Of a DNA stretch of 64,000 bases, positions 55,791 to 64,000 are shown piece by piece; position 1 is the stretch's first letter; every line of letters begins with the position of its first letter. Source of the DNA: Elmis aenea (Eukaryota; Arthropoda; Insecta; Coleoptera; Elmidae); NCBI GenBank assembly GCA_947652605.1, contig OX393576.1:16642575-16706574 (forward strand), read 5' to 3'. The translations under genes and the position numbers were made by a program. Below the pieces are notes generated by a model. That model saw only the letters and a list, made by a program, of their open reading frames with translations. It did not search any database and was not told where the DNA came from.

Positions 55791-57640
55791 GCAACGCTTT
55801 GATCTGTTTTCATATTGTATTTAACGACTGCCCTGTTCTTTTTCGTTTTTAATCCATTTTGTTGCGCATCTTACCAATGACCAAGACACAGTAGTCTGGA
55901 AACAGGTTCTATTTGGTATAGATAATAAGATAAGATAGACGATTCCAATAGTAACATTAATAATAATAATCTTTTAGAAGTAATTTTTAATACAATATCT
56001 GTGATTAAAATGGTGGTAGGTTTTTAGCCATTTAAAAATCTCCAAAGTAAATTTAAGGAAATAGTTTGAATCCGTTCCTGTGTTACTGCTTGCTATCTTG
56101 CAGGCACAGACAATATCTTCTGGTGGATCGAGTTTCGCTCCGTTTCCCAATCCCTCGCCTTATCCGCGCGAGTTGGGAATTGCAGTTTTAGCTAAAGGCT
56201 TAGCCCGCGGATACACCTCGCTCATACACTTCATTTAACACAGATAACTGCGGCCCGGCCCCTGCACGGACGGCAATTGTCACGCGAAATGTTGATCGCC
56301 GAGTGCGTGCGAATTTAGCTTGCGATAATGAAGATCAAAGCAACATAACATGCGACTGAAGTCATTTAGGTTTAGCTCTGGTTTAATTGTAATGGGGATT
56401 AAAGTTTTGGTTAAACCAGAAGTATACGTTCCAACTATTATAATATTTTATATCTCTAGGAACTACGCTCTCTATCTGTGCTGGAATGTATTCGCCAAAA
56501 TTGAACCTCACAGCTAATATCAATGTATACCACAGATAACGCTAATACTTATATAACGTAATATATAACTGGAAGAGTCTAGTTTCGTTAGATAACAACT
56601 CTCATATGCTGTTAAAACTTTAATATGCCAATAGTTTGTTAATTTATCATTTGATTATGGATTGTGACGATAGTGATTTTGGTGTCAATGGCGGACGCAG
56701 AAAAAAAATGTATGTAACATACCCGGAAAGTGTCTTTACTGGACTCGTATGCTTTCACGACTCGCCCACGGCTCGTCCCAAAGCTGCCTGCTCGTCCAGT
56801 AAAGTACCATTTTCCGGTCTTGTTTCGTAAATAACTATTTCAAGAATTATGAGTAAGGCGTTTTTTTTTTTTAAATAAATAAATAACAAAATTATTACAT
56901 CTTTTCGAACACTATAATTACAAGTACGTAGTTGCAGTTTGGAATTTACGAAAACGATCGAATGGTTATTAAACGCTAATATTAACAAAGCTTGCTCGGT
57001 TATCAGTCTGAAGCAAAATTTAATTACTTTAACGAGAATAGCTTAATAGTTGGTTAGATAATTATTTTCCTTCGCCACTTATTGCTTAATTAAAACATTT
57101 TATTGAACTTAGAGTGCGCTCGTAACAATAAACGTGTTTTTAAACCGTATCCATCGGCTGTTGTCTTTACCCTTCTTATTCAAAATATTTTATATGTAGT
57201 CTCCCCTAAGCGAAGGATGTACATAACGACTGCTTCTTCCATTGAATTTAGGTTTGTTTTTCTATCACCCTATCGTACATGTGTTACTTCACTTGAACTT
57301 GCTCCCTTTTTCTCATCAAGACAATATTAGTTCTATAATGTCTACCAAAAAGCTTTCAAGATACATTTCGTACGAACATAAATCAGTGTACACAATAAAA
57401 TTAAATTTAAATGCACACTACATCTGCTCTCGAAAATTTTCAAGTTTAGGCTCGTTTTATGTTAATTAAAACAAGGCAGACGTGCATTATTTATCGGTTC
57501 TTTTTTTGGCTTACAGGATTTTATTATTAACTTTAAATAATCAGAAAAATATTTGTGAGCTTTTTGCAACTCGTGATTTTTAAGTAATTATGATTAAATG
57601 ATTACACTAAGTGTTTAAGATTAAAAACAGTTTTCAAATC
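55791..57640. other. No recognised gene; GC-rich island 56,090-56,340
   Basis: The island 56,090-56,340 contains TATCCGCGCGAGTTGGGAAT and GCGGCCCGGCCCCTGCACGG. It has no recognisable coding or repeat signature and could be a host promoter or conserved element. A hairpin is at 56,728-56,818. Confidence 0.35.
56728..56818. repeat. Hairpin with CCGGAAA / TTTCCGG ends
   Basis: CCGGAAAGTGTCTTTACTGGAC at the left faces GTCCAGTAAAGTACCATTTTCCGG at the right, with an inner GACTCGCCCACGGCTCGTCC segment. About 20 paired bases in two blocks. Function unknown. Confidence 0.5.
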
Positions 57641-57649
57641 TCGAGAAAA

Positions 57650-58070
57650 AAAAAACTCTTAGTTTTTAAGAAATCTTGAAATATCTCTAGAATTCTCATA
57701 TAATATTTACACAACATTCTAGCAGTAGAAAAGTATTACGTTCATTTTTTTGTAAGCGTGGGTTTTATTGTGGACAAAGCATCCCTAAGTAGTTCCAATT
57801 TGTTGTTCTTGTACCCGTTCTATGAAATATATGAAATTCTTTTTTAATAGTTTGATATTTGTCTGTAACACCAATTTTCACTTCTCTTACATTTATTTTC
57901 TGTTGTAGATAAATTTAATTGTTCCCGAAGAGACAGTTCTTCATTTCCATTGATTGGAACTTCATTAACATCTTTTTTGTTAGTATCAAATTCTTGAAAA
58001 CTAGCAAATAATCTATTTAACATTGCTTCAGCAATTTTGTAAATTAAATTTTTTTGAGACTGGTCATAAA
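57650..58070 (-). pseudogene. hAT-type transposase, C-terminal remnant
   Basis: Minus strand. A charged frame (IYKIAEAMLNRLFASFQEFD, then ELSLREQLNLSTTE) is followed, one frame over, by TIKKEFHIFHRTGTRTTN and, after another shift, LLRDALSTIKPTLTKK. The last blocks resemble the C-terminal dimerisation region of ZBED/hAT transposases (IKKEFxxFExTGxRTxNL, ALxTIKPTSVExER). The ER(A)FS motif is barely kept. Two or more frameshifts; the N-terminal catalytic part is not visible. The adjacent TACAGGGTG element begins at 58,075 and may have interrupted it. Confidence 0.6.
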
Positions 58071-58074
58071 TATA

Positions 58075-58861
58075 TACAGGGTGCTCCACATAGAAGGGCC
58101 AGAGGGCCACTATTGGGATCTCGTTAAAGGTAAGAGCTACAAAAAAAATTAAATTAGACAAATTGTACCTTTTTCTGAGACCTATTCAGTGGTGCTTTAA
58201 TGTTTTTAAAGAGTTCCATGGCACACTAGATGACTAGATAATGACCAAAAATCAAAATTGGTATTTTTTTAAAAATCGGTAATAACTCTGTTACACTTGA
58301 TGGTACAAAAATATTTTTGGGGAAGGTTTTTTTACACAATTTAAAATTAAAGCATTCATTTGTTTCAATATTGCTTAAATTCATGGCTTTCTATAGCTTT
58401 GTAAAGAATTTTTGATGAATTATATTTGTTTTGAGCCTTAATATCAAAATAAATACATTAAAACATATAGTATTGAAAAGAGGAAAAAAATTGGTTTTGA
58501 TGAGGTCATAGCCAACTATGTTTTCCATTAAAAAAAAATGCAAGTTTGTATATATCTAACAATTTAAATGAATAGTGAAAAAATGAATGTTTTTATTTTA
58601 CAGGGCGTAAAAAATCTACAATTTTTTTCCCAAACATATTTTTTTACCATCAAATAGAACTGAGCTATTAGCGAATTAAAAATATTGCCCATTTTGATTT
58701 TTGTTTAATATCTAGCATGCCATGAAACTTTTTTAAAACATTAATAAATCATCACTGAATATGTCTCAGAAAGGAAAACAATTTGTCTAATTTAAACTTC
58801 TGTATAGCTTTTACCGTTTACTAGATCCCAAAAGTGGGCCCTCTATGTAGACCACCCTGTA
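58075..58861. mobile_element. TACAGGGTGCTCCACAT element, copy 2
   Basis: The ends are TACAGGGTGCTCCACATAG and GTAGACCACCCTGTA with TA on both sides. GGGATCTCGTTAAAGGTAAG and GAGACCTATTCAG blocks match the element at 23,857-24,985, with the interior inverted accordingly. It has no nested insertion. Confidence 0.8.
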
Positions 58862-58863
58862 TA

Positions 58864-60320
58864 TTTTTCTTCCCAAGTGGGGCTTTATAAAAATGTATAA
58901 AGAGATATGATGTTATTGATTCTTCTTTTACTTATTATTTCTTAACTGCAATAAGAAACTCCATACTTGGATCATCGTTAACCTTCTCTAATTTAGAAAA
59001 TTAAAATTTTAAGCGCCCTTCTGCAGTTAACTATGAAGAATTTTCTCAACGGTTATTCGAACAAACTCTGATGTAGTTAATAACGTGTAAGAAAAGCAAT
59101 TCTTGAGAAGAAACACTACTTATACCGATGCCAACGATGGTTTCAGAATCCTATGATGTAGCTAATCAATTTAATGATTAAATTTTACTTTTCACGCTCG
59201 TTCAAGACATTTGATCTTCGTTTATAGGTTCCTTTGTTTAATAGTGCTTAATCTACACTAACATAATACTGTGTTGTGGCGACTTCTGCGTTGCGCAAAA
59301 TTGGTAGCAATCTTATTTACAAGAGACCTGTACAGTAGTCTTTTGCGGGCAATGTCTCAAAAGCAATATCTTAAATTAATTAACTTTTGTGAAATAACTG
59401 ATCACTTTAACTGGACAGGACTTACACGACTATTTAATTATCAAATAATAAATTATCATAATTATAATCTACTTGAAAATTTTGGAACTGTCAAGATAAG
59501 AAATGTGATTTATAATGCTGAGAAAGACGCAGTTTTGAAATTCAATTTATTTTCAAGTTTACAAAGTGGACGGAGTTGTTGATTACTGGAAATTCAAAGA
59601 ACTACTCCCATTAAAACTTGTTCGTCTGAAGTTATGTAGGCGAAGCTCCGAGTCCTTGTTTTGTTTGTTCTGCTGGGAGCCAAATTTGCATTTAGAGTGG
59701 GTACAAACTTTTACATAACGAATTTCTGCTACTAAACTAACGCACAAGATATCCCTAAATAGTTTTCTTAAACATCGTTAAACTCGGTTTAAGAACTGAC
59801 GATTTTGCAATTGTGTATATAACAACATCTAGAGACATCTGCGCCACGGAACAATTTAATTTCTTTCTTTCCTACATTTCTAATATCCCGCGGCTGAAAT
59901 AACAGGGGTAGAAAAAAATTCGAGACAACTGCACAGAATTAATATTTATACATTCAATTCGAGGGAGAAATGCAAATGACTCGATTCAACTGCGCTGCGG
60001 AATTACGTGACGATGAAAATCTTTTGTACTCTGCTATCATTACACCGCCAACTCAAGATTTATCCGTAAAAGACAACAGCTATAGAATATTTTAATGAAA
60101 TTTATTAGTTCGCGCTGTTAACGGTACTTTTCGTTTTTAATACCGACACAGATTTTTTTATATGCAAGTGGCGTTTACAACATAGTTGAATAAATATTAT
60201 TATGTACGTAATACGCAAGGCGTGTATATTACTAGATAGAATCTTTAATTTAATGTTTGTTGTTTGATTTGGAATTTTTAAAGAATTTAAAAACTAATAA
60301 TTCTAGCAAGCTGCTTACAT
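58864..60320. other. No recognised gene; one 103-codon plus frame
   Basis: The plus frame 59,271-59,582 has no recognised domain. 59,640-60,060 is mildly GC-richer and may be single-copy. Nothing firmer can be said. Confidence 0.3.
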
Positions 60321-60535
60321 ACAGGGAGTTTCAGACCACCCGTACCACCACTTTTATTCGAAAATGCGACATCTGACAAAGATGGGGAACATTTTTTTAT
60401 CACAAAAGTGCATATGTAGAATTGACTGACGCTATAGCGGTTTTCGTGATTAAACCGGAAGTGACCAAATCCGGAAATAACTTTAAAAACTTAAATGGAG
60501 TCATCCGGTTTTAATTGCAAAATTAGAAAAATATT
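60321..60535. mobile_element. Orphan TACAGGGAGTTTCAGACC element end
   Basis: TACAGGGAGTTTCAGACCACC at the left resembles other TACAGGG-type ends, and AACCGGAAGTGACCAAATCC inside resembles the CCGGAA blocks of the TACCGGGTG family. No right end was found. Confidence 0.4.
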
Positions 60536-60640
60536 TAATTAGAAACACGTTTTACTTGTTTTTTTTTTTAAATTATCAGTTTAGTTCCATGATCCATTGG
60601 ACCTAAATCATAACAACATTTAAAACTCTATTCGCATGTA

Positions 60641-60860
60641 ACTGAGTTCTGGACACCCCCTTTTTTCCTTTAGTTTTGTATATATTTAATTAAATAAAAT
60701 TTTAGACATACGGTATGTGTGAAAATCCCGATTATTTGAACATATGTACACTATTGTTTTACTTCCGCTTTCGCCGGAAATGGCCCTAAGTTTGTTATTT
60801 CAAATGAAACACCCTGTATATTTCAACATTTTTAGAAATAGAAAGCATTTTTTTATACAA
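60641..60860. mobile_element. Fragment of the TACCGGGTG palindromic family
   Basis: GGACACCCCCTTTTTTCC, then TAAAATTTTAGACATACGG, CTTTCGCCGGAAATGGCCC and AAACACCCTGTATATTTC align with one arm of the element at 36,010. The terminal TACCGGGTG and the other arm are lost. Confidence 0.65.
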
Positions 60861-61266
60861 CTATCGAATTTTTGCTTTTACTATTATTAAAATATTTGCG
60901 TTATATTTTGTATTTAAACGTCATAAAAAGCTTTTTTTTTCAACTTATACAAGGTGACAATTATCTAGCGCGTCACTTGGGCAATTTTTTATGATTATAT
61001 TAATTTTATTAAAGTTACACACAATGATAATAAAAAAATTTGGGCAAAATTACATAAGAAATTAAATGATGTTTACAAAATTAATCAGTGTTATCAACTC
61101 AGAAAGTTGCGAAGTACTAAAAAATTAAGAAATTTTAACATAAATATTTTTTTGACTATGACAGCTTGAACAATTGTTTAAAAGGTAACTGTCAAATTTG
61201 CGTTTTCAATCACTAATCTTCTAGTCTAGACACTACCAATAGGAGCTCTATTAAACGGTAATAAAT
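60861..61266. other. AT-rich spacer, nothing recognised
   Basis: No gene or repeat was recognised. Confidence 0.4.
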
Positions 61267-61477
61267 TTACATTCCCCTCTCAGATGTTGATCCTCCTGTC
61301 AAAATTTGCGTTTTCGACCAATAACAAACTCAGATTTCCTAGAAACGACCAATAAACATAATCATACACTGATAATATCCTTTTCGCAATTAACATATTT
61401 TCATGCGTTTATTGGTCGTTTCTAAGAAATCTGAGTTTGTGATTGCTCGAAAATATAAATTTGGAGAGGGAATTAAA
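61267..61477. repeat. Inverted repeat (TTGGTCGTTTCT arms)
   Basis: AACAAACTCAGATTTCCTAG and AACGACCAATAAAC at 61,322-61,357 are inverted at 61,404-61,440 (GTTTATTGGTCGTTTC, AATCTGAGTTTGTG). TTCCCCTCTC at 61,272 faces GAGAGGGAA at 61,463. A probable decayed MITE. Confidence 0.55.
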
Positions 61478-61696
61478 TATTTTGGTCTTGATATTTTTTT
61501 GACGAATTTCGGCGACCAGTAGCGTTACTTTAATATCGATTAAATCACACCCCTGACGCACCACTCTGATAGTAAGTACTTCTAAAATTTGATATAACAT
61601 ACTTTTAATTTGGCAGGTAGGTTAGGCGAAGGAAATTTTCTGACAAAATTTAACTCGTGCATTGCAAATAATCTATAATTCTTGACAAATCTTCAC

Positions 61697-61770
61697 TCCT
61701 GCAAGTTGAATCAGAAAAAATCACTTGTGCACTTAGTGCACTCGTGTTTTTTTCAGCTCAACTTACATTC
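61697..61770. repeat. Hairpin centred on GTGCACTTAGTGCAC
   Basis: AAGTTGAATCAGAAAAAATC pairs imperfectly with GTTTTTTTCAGCTCAACTT around GTGCACTTAGTGCAC. Possibly a snap-back element; no target duplication seen. Confidence 0.5.
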
Positions 61771-61833
61771 GGGCATATTTACCAAAAATTATCGATAATT
61801 TTCAATGCACTTATTATTACTACTGAAAATTAA

Positions 61834-61925
61834 TTTACTGAAAAGAAAAATGTTGATGTCCGGGCCCTGAGAGTTCCGGGCACGGGTAATTTTATTCCAT
61901 CGTCCGCCCTTGACGGCCCTGCATA
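61834..61925. repeat. Dispersed repeat containing TGATGTCCGGGCCCTG, copy 2
   Basis: AATTTACTGAAAAG followed by GATGTCCGGGCCCTGAGAG and CCATCGTCCGCCCTTGACGG matches 8880-8985. Here no LINE is inserted, so it is the empty-site relative. Confidence 0.6.
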
Positions 61926-61946
61926 TACCGTAAACATTCTGTATAG

Positions 61947-62221
61947 CAGGGGTCTCAAACACGCAGCCCACGGGCCGCTTGAGACGCTCTATATATTTCG
62001 TGCGGCCCGCCAATTATTATAATTCAATGCGGCCCACTTGAATTGGAAGTGTATAGGTACATAATTATTTTATATTTTATTAAAAGTTAGTCTTAATAAT
62101 TTAACAACAGCAATATCTTTTTTCAGAAAGTACAAAATTGAAAGTTTCAAAAGTCTGCGGCTCGCTTACAATTAGGAAAAGTCTTATGTGGCCCTCATAA
62201 ATTTCGAGTTTGAAACCCCTG
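61947..62221. mobile_element. CAGGGGTCTCAAAC hAT MITE
   Basis: The ends are CAGGGGTCTCAAACACGC and GAGTTTGAAACCCCTG. Flanking octamers CTGTATAG and CTGTAAAC agree at six of eight positions, a worn 8-bp duplication. GCGGCCC/GGGCCGC blocks lie inside the left end. Non-coding. Confidence 0.8.
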
Positions 62222-62229
62222 CTGTAAAC

Positions 62230-63834
62230 AAATGAATTTTCATGAATTTTTGATCGGTCTGCAGTAAGTTTGATAAATTTAAATTAGCATTTATTTAAAT
62301 AATGCGGTTTAATTTTATTTAAAAAAATAAATATATCTCCAAATATGATCTAATTTTGCCATTAAAAATTCATTTTTCAGTCTGGACGCAATACATATAC
62401 ATGCATATTTAAATTCATGTAATATTTAAATTACGCGCAATGTTTCATGGCGATTAAACTACGTAGCAGCTCGCAGAAACTCTTGTATAATATTTAATTA
62501 ATGTAGTGTTATACATGTTTACGCTGTTTTTTCTGTTTATTCTTGTCAGTTATGATGCCATTTGAAATTTTACACGCCGTTTTATTATAAGCATTATTAA
62601 TCAAGCGCAGATTAAATTTTAAAGCTCCAGGCTAAGATAAACGATAACGGAATTTCATTTAAGATATAATTTAGTGTGTTAATTAAAACGGTTGTTTAAT
62701 TAGAGTCGGTTGGCTGAAACATGGTGCGGGTGCGCCTGCATGCAGCTGATATAAGTTCGCAAACTTCGGTTAACTCAAGGATCTTGTTCGTGCGATATTG
62801 CTCTGTAGGCGCGGTTTATAAAATGTGCGGTAGCGAAATAATGGCTCATATGCCTACACTCTACACGCTAACTGCATATAACCTCCTATTAGCCGCATGA
62901 ATTAAGAATAAACAACTGCCTTCTAGTGGCTGTATTTCAAAACATTTAACTTAACGGTACCAGGGTTGAAATTAAACGTGTAAAGGAATTGTTGTATGTT
63001 GCGAAATCAATTTAATGGAAGGTTAAAGTTTACGTTGCGCACTTTTGTTGAAGAATGTACAAAGCAGCAGGAATAGGGAAGGAACAAGAACTACGGGAAC
63101 CAGCGAAACCCTACCGAGTAGCAGGACCTAGCAGGAGGGAAATTGCTACCATAAATCAGTTCCCACGTAACTAACTATCGTTCTACATTTGTGTTCGCCC
63201 GTCTAAGGTGACGCTAGGAAATATTATGCGTTGCTACGTTTCCTGCACATCAACATCCAAAGTCTTGAAATGACAGTTTTACTTTACTCTATTTTGTTCT
63301 TGCCAGCCACAAAGTCAACAAAATACATACTTATCTATGTGTAATACATTAATCACCATAAAAATCTGAATTTTCATGTATAACTTAATTTGTATTTTTA
63401 TACCCAAAACTCACATAAACTTAATTTAACACGATAGTTCTAAGTCCGACGCTTAAGTTTACGATTTTTAAGACAGAATTATTCGGTAGATAATGCAATA
63501 ATAAAGATAAATGTTTGACATTATGGATTAAACTATTAGTTAAACTTTAAGCTACACATGGATCTCAAAATTTCTGATTTATGTACATTTTTAAATTTAA
63601 TCATTTAGTTAGTTTTAAGTTATATTATTTTACGACATTATATGAAGTTCAATTTGTACACCCGAAATTTTGAAAACGCAGATATTAAAATAACTAAATT
63701 ACAACTTACCTATTGCCATCTAACGTTTGAAGTATCTGAACAGTTGGAATTTGCAGTGTTATTGTTATATTTATTGTTAATTAATTTTCTCTATTAAAAA
63801 TTAACAAACAAAAAAAGTAAACAAGTCATAACTG
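62230..63834. other. No recognised gene; GC-richer stretch 62,700-63,260
   Basis: 62,700-63,260 (with ATGGTGCGGGTGCGCCTGC and GTAGGCGCGGTTTATAAAA) is GC-richer and not repetitive by eye. It includes a TATAAAA after a GC-rich stretch near 62,811-62,824, which could mark a promoter, but no downstream gene is seen. The rest is AT-rich. Confidence 0.3.
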
Positions 63835-64000
63835 TATGGTGTAGCATTAAATAGAGTTAATGAATCTAAATAAGTAGGAGTAATATTAGACGATAACCAG
63901 AATTTTAAAAGTAATACAGATTATATAGTTAAAAAAGTTACTAAAATAATAGACTTTCTGTGTAGATTAAGTAGTAAATAGGGATTGTAAATCGCAAAAA
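63835..64000 (+). pseudogene. LINE reverse-transcriptase fragment, runs off the window
   Basis: The plus frame reads LNRVNESK, a stop, VGVILDDNQNFKSNTDYIV, KKVTKIIDFLCRLSSK and another stop. This matches the block following the catalytic YADD in jockey/R1-like LINEs (VxxxKYLGVxLDxxLxFxxHI). Two stops in 55 codons indicate a pseudogene. Whether more of the element lies beyond 64,000 cannot be seen. Confidence 0.7.

Noticed and set aside
1..64000. CRISPR array, bacterial operons, rRNA or tRNA genes
   Set aside because: Repeats present are transposon ends or short tandem arrays. No spacer-repeat pattern was seen, and no tRNA A/B box pair with cloverleaf or rRNA segment was recognised by eye.

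Overview
This window looks like intergenic or intronic DNA from an arthropod, most likely an insect (a beetle would fit, but the species cannot be told). It is strongly AT-rich, has no recognisable host housekeeping gene, and carries transposon types common in insect genomes: hAT, PIF/Harbinger, piggyBac, mariner, pogo-like, jockey-type and other LINEs, a Crypton-like tyrosine recombinase, and many short inverted-repeat elements ending in TACAGGGTG.

Layout. 1-9 kb: a hAT-type MITE, a 1.0 kb CAGGGTGGA element with an exact 8-bp target duplication, two long fold-back elements, a decayed mariner transposase and a 5'-truncated LINE with a 13-bp target duplication. 9-20 kb: AT-rich DNA, two TACAGGGTG elements (one holding a truncated jockey LINE), one copy of a GGAGC-rich hAT family and another fold-back. 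20-25 kb: a GGAGTC-rich hAT MITE, a piggyBac remnant with TTAA duplications, and a TACAGGGTG element with a hAT MITE nested inside. 26-29 kb: nested inverted-repeat elements and a degraded PIF/Harbinger with remnants of both its transposase and its MADF partner protein. 30.8-32.6 kb: the only protein gene in the window that looks intact, a two-exon tyrosine recombinase of the Crypton type, bounded by exact 16-bp inverted repeats and preceded by three 40-bp repeats. 33-35 kb: a hAT MITE containing a 1 kb fold-back. 36-39 kb: a 3.2 kb palindromic element with near-identical arms, containing a 1.95 kb insertion that encodes a THAP zinc finger. 41-46 kb: the second CAGGGTGGA element, another fold-back, a palindrome with 15-16 bp periodic motifs, and a hAT MITE containing a pogo-like element. 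51-59 kb: a second copy of the 3.2 kb family, a mariner pseudogene split by a hAT MITE, and a hAT transposase remnant beside a TACAGGGTG element. 60-64 kb: fragments, another hAT MITE and a LINE reverse-transcriptase fragment running off the end.

The elements do not work as a pathway; they form a layered record of insertions. Several insertions can be dated relative to each other because an uninterrupted copy of the target lies elsewhere in the window. The best candidate for a functional or less-described system is the recombinase unit at 30,813-32,573. All family calls are by eye from motifs, target duplications and terminal repeats; no database search was run.
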